This document shows, piece after piece, positions 45,565 to 54,219 of a stretch of DNA of 64,000 bases. This DNA is from Halothermothrix sp. Its GTDB lineage: Bacteria; Bacillota; Halanaerobiia; DY22613. Numbering within the stretch: position 1 is the first letter of the stretch; the number at the start of each line of letters is the position of its first letter. Below the pieces are notes generated by a model that ran no database searches, was not told where the DNA came from, and worked only from the letters and a program-made list of their open reading frames with translations. The position numbers and the translations under genes are program-made. The stretch covers positions 651,172 through 715,171 of the forward strand of contig JAENYK010000001.1 in the NCBI GenBank assembly GCA_016841825.1. The letters are read 5' to 3'.

Positions 45565-47572
45565 ATTTGCTTATTTCTCCAGAAAGCAAATTGTAATTCA
45601 TCAAAATCGCTTGCTCTAAAGTATCATAATCAAAAACGCCTTTAAAAGCCATCTCAATCATGCCACGGAGTTTATCCCAATATTCCTTCTTTACCCCGTT
45701 CTTTTTCATAATATCATCAATCATTTCTCCTTGTGATTTTGTTACAGTAGGGTTATTGATAATTGCATTTCTTAATTCTAATTTCTCTTCTTCGCTCGGT
45801 TCTACTACAGACAAATAAGAATATTCGTTAATCCCCTTTAAGCCTTCTTTTAATTTTTTTGCTAAATCATTATTTCGCGACGAAATGATGAAATATGTTT
45901 TCAAAAATGATCTAGTTAACATCATGTAGATTGAGTTGCGTTTTTGTAAATTATTATCTAAGGCATCACGAGTGATGCATATCATAAAAGGGAATTCGAG
46001 TCCTTTAACGTTATTTCTATTACTAATAAAAAGAGTATTTTTCATCTTGGTTTTAGATTCATACCCAATATTTACGTCCCAGCCAAATTGTTGTTTAACT
46101 TTTAGCTGTAATTCATTTGCCAACTTATAGTTACTGTTATGGTTTTCTAAAAAAACTATTCCAATATCATCTGCTTTAACAGTACTATTATTATTCTTTA
46201 TTTCTTCAATGATTTCAAGTATTCTATCTGCGTAATTTGATTCCTCTGATTCAATTAACTCTAGACTCTCTTCACTTTGGTCTATATCTTCAAATCTTCT
46301 TAAAGGCTCCCTTCGAAGTTTATAAGTTTTATCACTTTTTTCAATTATATATCCACATGCATTCCACTCATCATCTGTAAGCCAACGAAGTTTCTTACCG
46401 AAAAGTCCCATAGCTAATCCATGAGCAAACATTAATGTTCTTGGATCTGTTCTATAGCATTTGTTAAGCAGAAAATCAGGAGAAACATCACTAATAGGTA
46501 TATCTTCAAAGACATTTTGAAAAATATCCCCCGCAACATAAATAGCATTTTTTGTTACAATTTCACATAATTCGAAAAATGATTCTGGAAAATCTTGACT
46601 CTCATCAATAAGAATATAGTCAAAATATGGTTCTATTTCATCTAAAAGCTTAAGTTCAGAAATAGCTTTTTTACACAATTCATCAAATGAAATACTTAAT
46701 GAATATCTGCTAAATGTTAAATTATAATGATTGCAAATGAAACTATACAATCCCGAATCTTTATTACTTTTTGACCCCCAACTACTAATTGCCCAAAGCC
46801 TATCATTCCATCTGATTTGTTCATCGACTTTCATAAAATCAAAAAATTTAGGAATCCGAAGCCTTAAACTCTCTGCTAATATTTTATTATGACATGTAAA
46901 TACAATCCTAGAATTTGAATCTTTTGTATATAATTCTTTTAATTTGTGCAATAGTAATTCTGTTTTACCAGTGCCTGCTAATCCTTGGATAATTATTCTT
47001 TTTTTATCTATCTTTTCATATATAAACCGAGTTTGATCTCCGTCGAATAATATAATTTTCTGTTTTATTTTGTCCAGCAAAGTTTCAGGAAAAGATTTAC
47101 CTACACGTTCAATATCATTAATACTTCCTGTCAATAAGGAGATCAAAAATTCTCCATTTCTCTCCATTTCCTTAGTGGCAAGTTTATACTCAGTTAGAAA
47201 ATCAGCTACTTCTTTGTCCTTTATACTGCTATAATTAACTGAAGACAAATATTCATCTCGCCATTTTCTAGGTCTTCCTATAATTTCCTTATAACCGAAT
47301 TTATCGGATAAATATCCCAAATCCTCAATAAAGTCTTCAAAATAATTCTCAAATCCCTCATTATCTTCACCAAAATTAATAAATAGTAGTTTATATTTCG
47401 GGACCAAAAGAACTAATGCCTCTTCATAATCGTAAACATACTTCGTTTCCCCCAGTGGTTTCTTTATAGCATACATTTGAACATTATTTTCATTTGCAAA
47501 CTCCTTGAGGTCTTGTAAAAAAGTACTCTCTTTATCGTTTGCACGTATTGGAGAATAAAAAAAACTATCCAT
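45557..47572 (-). CDS. UvrD/Rep-like SF1 helicase
   Basis: 671 residues. An N-terminal ~185-residue domain of unknown fold (EALVLLVPKYKLLFINFGED) precedes Walker A IIIQGLAGTGKTELLLHKL (about 193-211), Walker B DYILIDESQDFPESFF, the motif III region YVAGDIFQNVF, and late motifs NNVKGLEFPFMICITRD and YMMLTRSFLKTYFI, a superfamily-1A layout. The C-terminus (KSQGEMIDDIMKKNGV) is a short helical tail. Such N-terminally extended helicases with a small coupled partner are common in mobile defence islands; function here is unproven. The 5' flank has no clear promoter. Confidence 0.8.
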   Translation of the reverse strand: MDSFFYSPIRANDKESTFLQDLKEFANENNVQMYAIKKPLGETKYVYDYEEALVLLVPKYKLLFINFGEDNEGFENYFEDFIEDLGYLSDKFGYKEIIGRPRKWRDEYLSSVNYSSIKDKEVADFLTEYKLATKEMERNGEFLISLLTGSINDIERVGKSFPETLLDKIKQKIILFDGDQTRFIYEKIDKKRIIIQGLAGTGKTELLLHKLKELYTKDSNSRIVFTCHNKILAESLRLRIPKFFDFMKVDEQIRWNDRLWAISSWGSKSNKDSGLYSFICNHYNLTFSRYSLSISFDELCKKAISELKLLDEIEPYFDYILIDESQDFPESFFELCEIVTKNAIYVAGDIFQNVFEDIPISDVSPDFLLNKCYRTDPRTLMFAHGLAMGLFGKKLRWLTDDEWNACGYIIEKSDKTYKLRREPLRRFEDIDQSEESLELIESEESNYADRILEIIEEIKNNNSTVKADDIGIVFLENHNSNYKLANELQLKVKQQFGWDVNIGYESKTKMKNTLFISNRNNVKGLEFPFMICITRDALDNNLQKRNSIYMMLTRSFLKTYFIISSRNNDLAKKLKEGLKGINEYSYLSVVEPSEEEKLELRNAIINNPTVTKSQGEMIDDIMKKNGVKKEYWDKLRGMIEMAFKGVFDYDTLEQAILMNYNLLSGEISKYE

Positions 47573-48103
47573 AATTATTTCGCCATCCTTTCATATTTAA
47601 AGCTCAAAATAACCAAAACTATAATTTGCTCTTTTTACTGATTCTAATTTAAGTTTCTCCACTATCTTAATATTTAGCTATTTCATAGAAATATCCTGCC
47701 TATCCACAAAGATAATTGATCACCTTTATAAATATATTTTTGGCATAGTTAGTCAAATTTCAAAAATGAAAGGTTTTTAACGTTTAGATAAAAAACAATG
47801 AGATTATAAAGCTTCTTCATCAAAACAAAAACGTACCTATTTATATTTTGATCAATGTACAAGATTATTTAAACCTACTAAGAGTACCCTTTTGTGATGC
47901 AGCAATGACATACTAGGGTAAATTCAATGTATAATCATTTCACCTAATGCAGAGTTTATTCCATACCTAAGGCCTGTTACTCAAGATTCCCTTCTAAATA
48001 TTCAGATTTCAAAAATCAACCCTCGAAGCCATTGAAGATCGGATTATACTCAATTTCAGATCAAGTATTTTATCCAAACTATCTATCCAAGTTAAATACC
48101 AAT
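47573..48103. other. Intergenic region in the element
   Basis: About 530 AT-rich bases upstream of the helicase gene and downstream of the peptide gene. No coding region with a ribosome site, RNA or repeat recognised beyond the terminator at its right edge. Confidence 0.5.
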
Positions 48104-48132
48104 AAAAAAACTGCCAAGGATAAACCCTGACA
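48104..48132 (-). terminator. Terminator after the peptide gene
   Basis: CTGTCAGG with CCTTGGCAG (one wobble, one bulge) then seven T residues on the minus strand, 23 bases past the peptide stop. Confidence 0.78.
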
Positions 48133-48154
48133 GCGAAATGAAGTGAATTGCAAT

Positions 48155-48298
48155 TTATTCCCATTCATCATGAGGTAATGGATCTCCTGTTGTAACTATG
48201 TCACCACCATTAGCTAATAATACAGGTACAGCTACATTGGAAGCACAAACTAACATCAGAACACTTAGTAAACAAACTACGACTACTTTCTTCATCAT
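48155..48298 (-). CDS. Small exported peptide precursor (Phr/AimP-like)
   Basis: 47 residues: MMKKVVVVCLLSVLMLVCAS, a lysine pair and a long hydrophobic stretch typical of a Sec signal, then a polar acidic tail ending GGDIVTTGDPLPHDEWE. AAGGGGGAG is just upstream, and the gene begins 11 bases after the stop of the TPR regulator, the layout of Rap-Phr and similar RRNPP pairs in which the exported peptide is processed, re-imported and binds the TPR protein. The mature signal probably comes from the C-terminal tail. Homology to a named pheromone was not recognised. Confidence 0.68.
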   Translation of the reverse strand: MMKKVVVVCLLSVLMLVCASNVAVPVLLANGGDIVTTGDPLPHDEWE

Positions 48299-48309
48299 AA
48301 TTCTCCCCC

Positions 48310-49263
48310 TTAAATTAAGTCTGTATAAGCTGTGTCGCTGAACATACTCTTGAACTGCTCCCTCAAAGCGGTAGCACAATCGTCCTTAAAAGCATTGCTT
48401 GCTTCATTGATCTTTTCAAAACAATCATAAGCATAGCTATAAGAGCCACAAGCCAAAAAGTTGTGAAAGGCAATAAATAAAGAGTCCATAATTTTTATGT
48501 AATCACCATTATTCATTTTTGATATAGCAGAAGTATATAAAACTTTAGCTACCACTAAGTCGTTGTCATATCGAATAGCAAGAATTTCAGCGTCTTGTAT
48601 ATATTTCTCCATTAAATCCACATTTTCCTGCTCCAGATATAATTGGGCTAAACTGTGGTAAACTTCACACAACTGCTTTTCGGGGAATAAAGGAAGTGCC
48701 TTCTCAAGCATCTCAACTGCCATTTCGTAGTCCTTCTTTAACTTAAAATACTCAGCATAATTATTAAGGATTAACCTTTCCATCAGAGCATCATTAAGTT
48801 CATCCAGATTTTCATAAGCTGTATCCAAATAGAGCTTGATTTCTTCCATTACTGCTTCATTTGGATTTCTTTTGTGTTCTTCAAGCATTACCCAAGAAAT
48901 GTTTATGTAGGCTTCGGTTAGTAAAGATACTTCATCCGTTTGGGAAAGAAGCTCCTTAAACAATCTCAAAGCCTCTTGAAAGTGCCCCTTATACGCCAAA
49001 ATAAGACCTTTCGCTTTTAACAACTTAAAGGATTTTCTTGAATCACGTACTGTTTATAAAGCTTCATCAATAGCTAGTAAACCGTTTCCGAACTTTTTGA
49101 ACGCAAAAAAACCTTTAGCTTTAATGTACTGAATCTCTGAGTAAATATCAGTATCTTTCGCCAAGGCTTCTGCACTCCCAATGAACATCAGAAATTCTTC
49201 GTAGTTTTGGTTGCTTATACTACTTTTCGCTTTTTCCAAGTATTCGTTACATCCTGACAACAT
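48310..49263 (-). pseudogene. TPR regulator (Rap-like), interrupted by an in-frame TAA
   Basis: ATG at 49263 after AGAGGGGGAG opens 69 codons (MLSGCNEYLEKAKSSISNQN through LAIDEAL), then TAA at 49054-49056; the same frame continues without a ribosome site for 247 codons to 48310 (LKAKGLILAYKGHFQEALRL, VSLLTEAYINISWVMLEEH). The whole is about 317 residues of TPR helices with no DNA-binding domain, resembling Rap-type TPR cores, and ends beside a small exported peptide gene. A lysine codon AAA mutated to TAA would explain the stop; readthrough or sequencing error are alternatives. Confidence 0.7.
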
Positions 49264-49456
49264 TCTCGCTCCCCCTCTATATCATTGTTATATTTTAACT
49301 ATAAAGTTTTTATTACCAAATATATTGTATCATTCACAAGGAAATAACGCAATAATTTTCAATTATTTTTTTATAGCAAAGGCCAATATTATCTTTTGAT
49401 TACTTTATTCCCCTTCTTATTATTACACTGCTTTGATGATTAAAAAATGGAAAACA
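49264..49456. other. Promoter region of the TPR/peptide cassette
   Basis: On the minus strand TTGCGT, 17 bases, TACAAT lies about 75 bases ahead of the TPR start; weak -35 match. The remainder is AT-rich without a gene. Confidence 0.5.
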
Positions 49457-49487
49457 AAAAACTGTCAAGAATTTATTCCTGACAGTT
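49457..49487 (-). terminator. Terminator of the zinc-ribbon gene
   Basis: AACTGTCAGG pairs with CTTGACAGTT (one wobble) followed by a T-run on the minus strand. Confidence 0.85.
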
Positions 49488-49533
49488 AGATACATCCATA
49501 AAAATTGCTTAACATCTACATTAATAAAATCAA

Positions 49534-50874
49534 CTATATCACTCTATTTAAATCATAAATAGAACGCTTATACTTGCTTAACTCTTTTATAGGACGTTTA
49601 ATTTCTTTAGTGTTTTTAAGATCTAAAACTGCCTTATTAATACTCTCTTCTGGGTTTAATATCAACCTTTTATTGTCGTTAATAAAGTCATAAATGTTTA
49701 CATCTACAAATACTTTAGCATCTTCAATTATATAAATTAGAGACGAGTATTCAGAGTAATATTCATCTATTTCAATATCTGTATTGGAAAACTTCTTTGT
49801 TAATTCACGGGCAATATTATGTACAGATCTAAGGTTTACCACTTTTGAATCATTTAAAAGTAGATTCACTATAAAAGGTGATGGTTCTTCTTTAAAAATC
49901 TCTGGAGCATAAAAATACATAAATCTTTTAAGTGAACAATTCAATAAATATTCATTTTCATTAATATCCTGAACGCATATAATCAATTCTTTAGAATCTT
50001 TATCAATATCAGTTATTTGAACTGGATAGTTTCTAAGAATTTTAGAGTTATACACAGTAATAAATGAATTCAAGAAAGTTTCTTCAAAAATATATTTAAT
50101 TGTATCAGAGGTGATCTCCCCCTGATGCCGTAAAATGTCAAGGACTTTATAATTATTTTGCTTTCGTAATTTTTGATATATTTTTTGAGTTGGAATAAAT
50201 AGATCATTTCTGAATTCGTCACTTAGATTTTCTATACTCTTCAAGAAAAATTCTTGCCTTTTCGAGATTTGGGCAAACTGAACCAAATGCTTCTTTTTAA
50301 TCTTATTTTCTCGAATGTACTTTAATATATTTCTTGCTTTACTATAATTAGTTACGAACTCTTCAACTATATCCTTCGGGATGTAATTATTATGATAGGC
50401 GTAACCCCACTTTTCTACCATTCCTTTAAAACCTGGGAAATAAGCATTGAATTCCTGTAATAAGCTCAATTCATTATTTTTCTTTTTAAGTTCAGCTTCC
50501 GAATATCCCCTATCATTTGTTAAAACATCAAATTTATCTTTGCATTCTATACCCACTGTAAGTTCATACCCTGTTCTTCTATTAGTAACTTTCCATGTAC
50601 GCTTTAAAGAACGATGACACAAATCGCAACTTACTCTTTTCTTTAGATCTTGTCTTGAAAAAATGTCAGTAAACCATTCGACTTTTGCATTGCTTTTAAT
50701 CTCGTCTATGTTCTGTTGAAAATATAGTTTTTCAGATAATGACATTTGCTCTAAATCTTCCTCAGAAATAACATCAGACCTATCAAGGAATTCCTTCAAT
50801 TTTGGAAACTGTAAGATAATTTTACTATACCTAAGTAGCTGTCCGTCTTCCAAATTTACAACTAGTTTGGACAT
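49534..50874 (-). CDS. Unknown protein with a treble-clef-like zinc motif
   Basis: About 446 residues from the ATG at 50874 (AAAGGGGG 13 bases upstream). Contains CDLCHRSLKRTWKVTN with GIECKDKF, a CxxC...C pattern suggestive of one zinc site, within a lysine-rich, mostly helical protein (LKYIRENKIKKKHLVQFAQ). No other family signature. Transcribed by a perfect promoter with a palindrome in its spacer, so probably repressed or autoregulated. Confidence 0.6.
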   Translation of the reverse strand: MSKLVVNLEDGQLLRYSKIILQFPKLKEFLDRSDVISEEDLEQMSLSEKLYFQQNIDEIKSNAKVEWFTDIFSRQDLKKRVSCDLCHRSLKRTWKVTNRRTGYELTVGIECKDKFDVLTNDRGYSEAELKKKNNELSLLQEFNAYFPGFKGMVEKWGYAYHNNYIPKDIVEEFVTNYSKARNILKYIRENKIKKKHLVQFAQISKRQEFFLKSIENLSDEFRNDLFIPTQKIYQKLRKQNNYKVLDILRHQGEITSDTIKYIFEETFLNSFITVYNSKILRNYPVQITDIDKDSKELIICVQDINENEYLLNCSLKRFMYFYAPEIFKEEPSPFIVNLLLNDSKVVNLRSVHNIARELTKKFSNTDIEIDEYYSEYSSLIYIIEDAKVFVDVNIYDFINDNKRLILNPEESINKAVLDLKNTKEIKRPIKELSKYKRSIYDLNRVI

Positions 50875-50900
50875 ATATTTAGATAATCCCCCTTTATATA

Positions 50901-50945
50901 ATTTTGCCAATTTTAATTATAGAACATACGTGCGTATATGTCAAG
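50901..50945 (-). promoter_or_regulatory. Consensus promoter with operator-like palindrome
   Basis: Minus strand TTGACA, 17-base spacer, TATAAT exact consensus ahead of the zinc-motif gene; the spacer holds the palindrome ATACG-CA-CGTAT, a likely repressor site. Confidence 0.8.
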
Positions 50946-51086
50946 TTTTTCTAAAATTAATTTTTAATAATAAAGTAAAAAAATGTAACTATAGAGAACA
51001 GACCGTTCTATCTACATTTGTGATATAGTACGCTTTTTCCTTGAAATCGTGTTAGTATTATGTTATAGTGGTTTTAGGCGTTATAT

Positions 51087-51114
51087 AGTACGTAAAATAT
51101 GTATTATACGTACT
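51087..51114. repeat. 28-bp dif-like site (11-6-11 inverted repeat)
   Basis: AGTACGTAAAA, six-base centre TATGTA, TTATACGTACT: arms complementary at 10 of 11 positions, the geometry of a tyrosine-recombinase core site. It lies 22 bases upstream of the start codon of a minimal tyrosine recombinase. A shorter TATAGTACG also occurs at 51025-51033. Confidence 0.55.
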
Positions 51115-51135
51115 CATTCACAAAAGGGTGTTTTT

Positions 51136-51714
51136 ATGACAAGAAGTAAAAAGTTGCCAGAGGTGTTGACAGAGTTGGAACAGGAAGCTTTACTCAAACA
51201 AGCAAACCCAAGATATCCAACAGGAGAACGTAACTTCGTAATGATGAATTTTATGTTGTTGACTGGTGTTAGATTAGCGGAAGTGATTAATTTTCGCTGG
51301 AAGGACGTTGATCTAATGACAGGTAAGGCTATGGTTCGAGAAGGGAAAGGCTCCAAAGACAGAACGTTGTGGATTAGTGATAAGGGCTTAGAGATGTTAC
51401 AGAATTGGAGAGACAGACAGCGAAAGGACGTAGAGGGGAATCCTGAATTTATCTTCACTACACTTAAAGGAACGCCTTTAAAAGATAGATACATACAGAA
51501 CATGGTCAAGCGATACGCCAAGAAAGCTGAGATCAACAAAAATGTTTCTCCACACACGTTACGTCACACATTTGCTACTGATCTTTACAGAGAGACAAAG
51601 AACATTAGACTGGTTCAAAAGGCTTTAGGTCATACTGACCTTTCTACTACAATGATCTATACACATATTGTTGATGATGAACTAGAAAACGCTCTTAAAT
51701 CCTTTCGAGGATAA
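51136..51714 (+). CDS. Minimal tyrosine recombinase (catalytic domain only)
   Basis: 192 residues. Catalytic Arg in LLTGVRLAEVI, HxxR in HTLRHTFATDL, GHTDLSTTMIYTH with the terminal histidine and tyrosine nucleophile, so the active site is complete, but the usual N-terminal SAM-like core-binding domain is mostly absent (only about 25 residues precede the catalytic fold). Such short forms occur for conjugative transposon or phage XerH-like/Tn916-type excision factors. Not next to the tRNA att site, hence probably not the main integrase; a dimer-resolution or inversion role is possible. Confidence 0.82.
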   Translation: MTRSKKLPEVLTELEQEALLKQANPRYPTGERNFVMMNFMLLTGVRLAEVINFRWKDVDLMTGKAMVREGKGSKDRTLWISDKGLEMLQNWRDRQRKDVEGNPEFIFTTLKGTPLKDRYIQNMVKRYAKKAEINKNVSPHTLRHTFATDLYRETKNIRLVQKALGHTDLSTTMIYTHIVDDELENALKSFRG

Positions 51715-51727
51715 GAGCGTTCTTTTT
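51688..51727 (+). terminator. Terminator overlapping the recombinase stop
   Basis: AACGCTCTTA and TAAGAGCGTT ten-base-pair stem, then CTTTTT. Confidence 0.9.
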
Positions 51728-51882
51728 ATGCCTAATTCTGTTTTAAAAGCCTTCTTACTTGTTCTAAACCAAGGGGGGGTAGGTTACACCATAACTTATA
51801 TAAAGACCTGACAGCGAAGCTAAGCGGTTATCACACACATTCATAAAATTTTAAACGACCCCAATTCTATATTGGGTCAGCT

Positions 51883-53109
51883 TTAATTGTCAAACAGTTT
51901 TACAGGAGTTTTAGCTTTTTTGGTTTCTGCTTTATTCGAGTTTAAAGTTTCTGGTAGCCAATGACCGTTTGCTTTTCTCAATTTCCGCATCTCATCAGTA
52001 AACAGGGTATTGCTATTCTTCTGAATTTCTTTTATCTGCCCTACATGAAACTCAATATCTTCAAATCGTTTTTTAATGCCCTCTACGGGACCGAGTTCAA
52101 CGCCAATCCAATTTCTTTTTAAGATTTCCGAGACTATATAAGTAGTCCCACTACCACCAAAAGGATCAAATACAGTATCTCCCTCATTCGATGCCAGGCT
52201 AATCACTCTTTCTAAAAGCTTCAAAGATAACTCGTTACTATCTCTAGTCTTATACAAACTATGCCGAACTGGAGGAATATCATACCAAACATCTGTTAAA
52301 TTAATACCATCCTCATTTAATTTGCTTTTATACCCTCCATAGTCATGAATATCACCGCCACAATGCCTACATATCTTTAAAGGAAGTCTTTGGTTGTTAA
52401 ATGTTTTTGGCTTCTTTCCTTTGACATAATAGAGCATCCCATAATGTGAAGGATAAAGTCGATTCTTTATAGGTAATCGGTACTTAACATCTACTGCGAT
52501 CCAATGTCTAAAAGTTAAATAACGATTTAAAATATCGGATATATAAGTGTTCCATACTGGTAGATTCCATATAAAAATAGCTCCACCCTCTTTTAATAAA
52601 TCGACACACTTACTTACCCATTTTTCAGTCCACCTTAGATATTCTTCCTTTGACACTTTATCATTTATCCCAGATTCATATGTCTTATCTAGATTAAATG
52701 GAGGATCAGCGAAAATGAGGTCTACTGATTCTGATTCCATCTCATCCATCAAAGAAAGACAATCACCATGAAACATTTTACCAAAGTCTGTTTCAAAACT
52801 TAATTCATGAGTTCCCTTTTGTTCTTTCACCTCGTTAAGATCCTTATTAATTAACCTCATAACATCTGATGAATTAAATTGTAGTGCATCAAGCATTTCA
52901 TTATCAATAATCCCCAATTTCAATTTTAACTCTTCTTTACTTATTCCCAGTGTTCTCAGTAGACTTTCTAAATCTTTTCCCGAAGGCAGAATCCCTTCTT
53001 CATTGTAATATCTTAAGTTGGATATTTTGACCTTGGAGACTGACGAGAAATCTTTTAGTTCCTTTTTGTTCGTAATATTTAACGCTCTAAAAAAACGACC
53101 TTCAATCAT
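51883..53109 (-). CDS. Type II DNA methyltransferase (BamHI-type system)
   Basis: 408 residues. Motif IV LIFADPPFNLDKTYES comes before motif I DPFGGSGTTYIVSEIL, i.e. beta-class order, with a target-recognition segment containing KICRHCGGDIHDYGGYKSKL between. The N-terminal ~90 residues have an added helix-turn-helix-like part (KELKDFSSVSKVKISNLRYY) that may act in regulation. Divergent from the C-protein and endonuclease genes as in BamHI. DPPF is more usual for adenine methylases, so the modified base is left open. RBS GGAGGTG. Confidence 0.88.
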   Translation of the reverse strand: MIEGRFFRALNITNKKELKDFSSVSKVKISNLRYYNEEGILPSGKDLESLLRTLGISKEELKLKLGIIDNEMLDALQFNSSDVMRLINKDLNEVKEQKGTHELSFETDFGKMFHGDCLSLMDEMESESVDLIFADPPFNLDKTYESGINDKVSKEEYLRWTEKWVSKCVDLLKEGGAIFIWNLPVWNTYISDILNRYLTFRHWIAVDVKYRLPIKNRLYPSHYGMLYYVKGKKPKTFNNQRLPLKICRHCGGDIHDYGGYKSKLNEDGINLTDVWYDIPPVRHSLYKTRDSNELSLKLLERVISLASNEGDTVFDPFGGSGTTYIVSEILKRNWIGVELGPVEGIKKRFEDIEFHVGQIKEIQKNSNTLFTDEMRKLRKANGHWLPETLNSNKAETKKAKTPVKLFDN

Positions 53110-53132
53110 AAATACACCTCCACGATATTGCA

Positions 53133-53142
53133 GACTATAGTC
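53133..53142 (-). promoter_or_regulatory. C-box near the methyltransferase promoter
   Basis: GACTATAGTC palindrome, 24 bases ahead of the methylase start and downstream of its -10 (minus-strand TTAACA, 17 bases, TATAAT). Confidence 0.85.
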
Positions 53143-53200
53143 TGTTTTAAATTATAACACAAGGTACGCCGAATGTTAAGTATCAAATGAACATTTTGTA

Positions 53201-53210
53201 GACTATAGTC
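53201..53210 (+). promoter_or_regulatory. C-box upstream of the controller/endonuclease promoter
   Basis: Second GACTATAGTC copy, directly ahead of TTGACC (53213-53218), 17-base spacer, AATAAT, which drives the controller and endonuclease genes. Confidence 0.87.
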
Positions 53211-53268
53211 CGTTGACCCTTTGTCACATTTCCTCAATAATTGAATAAACAGAAAGGAGGTTTTCATC

Positions 53269-53505
53269 TTGGACGTCGAAATGTTATTTGGGGAAATGTT
53301 AAAAAAGTATCGTAAACAAGCTTCACTAAGTCAAGAAGAGTTAGCACATCTTTGTAGCTTAGATAGGACTTACATCAGTTTATTAGAACGCGGTAAACGT
53401 CGCCCTACATTAAATACTATCTTTACAATTGCAAAGGCTTTACAAATAAATCCTAGTACAATAGTCCAAGATGTTGAAAAAGCTTATGAAGATAACCGAA
53501 ATTAA
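53269..53505 (+). CDS. Controller (C) protein of the restriction-modification system
   Basis: 78 residues, TTG start eight bases after AAAGGAGG. XRE helix-turn-helix MLKKYRKQASLSQEELAHL, RTYISLLERGKRRPTLNTI, typical for C proteins, which bind C-boxes, activate the endonuclease and limit the methylase. Overlaps the endonuclease start by 35 bases, coupling their translation. Confidence 0.9.
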   Translation: MDVEMLFGEMLKKYRKQASLSQEELAHLCSLDRTYISLLERGKRRPTLNTIFTIAKALQINPSTIVQDVEKAYEDNRN

Positions 53506-54082
53506 AACTCTTATCGAGGTAGGAAATTTTAAAAGCAGCCCTGAGATGAAACAAATTGAAAATCATCTTAGACAAGCTATTTATGCAATTCAACATCCAC
53601 AAGGAACTGGTCAGTTTATATTACATCCTAAGAAAAAAGGAAATGGAGTTAAGCCTATTAAAGACGCTTTTGTTTCAACTTTGGAAGACTTAGGATGGGA
53701 ACCCGAAGCACGATTACCTATTGCTGTCTATAAGAAGCCAGGCCCCTTAGATGCGGTTATAAAATTACCCAATGGTCAGCATTATGCAGTAGAATGGGAA
53801 ACAGGCAACATAAGTTCTTCACACAGAGCATTGAACAAAATCGTTGTTGGTCTCCAAACTGGTCAATTAATTGGTGGTACTCTAGTTTTACCTTCTGGGA
53901 ACATGTACCCCTATTTGACAGATAGGGTAGGTAATTATCCAGAATTAGAACCCTACTTCTCTGTTTGGGAATCAATGGATATTAAAGAAGGTGTCTTAAC
54001 AATAATTGTAGTCGAACAAGATGGTGTTTCCTTGGATGTCCCGAGAATTCAAAAGGGTACAGATGGTAGAGCACTCAGATAA
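53471..54082 (+). CDS. BamHI-family restriction endonuclease
   Basis: 203 residues. The core from GPLDAVIK through YAVEWETGNISSSHRALNK to YLTDRVGNYPELEPYF and IQKGTDGRALR follows BamHI closely: the catalytic Asp (GPxD) and the E-x-E pair (here VEWETGN versus EFETGN) are in place, as is the TGNISS-HR helix. Predicted to cut GGATCC, though specificity is inferred. Together with the divergent methylase and C protein this is a complete type II system. An ATG five codons later is an alternative start. Confidence 0.87.
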   Translation: MLKKLMKITEIKTLIEVGNFKSSPEMKQIENHLRQAIYAIQHPQGTGQFILHPKKKGNGVKPIKDAFVSTLEDLGWEPEARLPIAVYKKPGPLDAVIKLPNGQHYAVEWETGNISSSHRALNKIVVGLQTGQLIGGTLVLPSGNMYPYLTDRVGNYPELEPYFSVWESMDIKEGVLTIIVVEQDGVSLDVPRIQKGTDGRALR

Positions 54083-54098
54083 ACAATAAGTACACCAG

Positions 54099-54143
54099 AC
54101 AAGTCCTTGTCCTTCTAAGCCAATGAACAGGGACTTGTTTTTT
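54099..54143 (+). terminator. Terminator of the C/endonuclease operon
   Basis: ACAAGTCC and GGACTTGT stem around a 24-base loop, then eight T residues. Confidence 0.88.
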
Positions 54144-54219
54144 TGTAAGTCTTTTTCTAAGCCAATAGCTATGTTTTCTTATTGGCATACCCCTTTCATT
54201 ATAAGTCCTAACCGATTTA

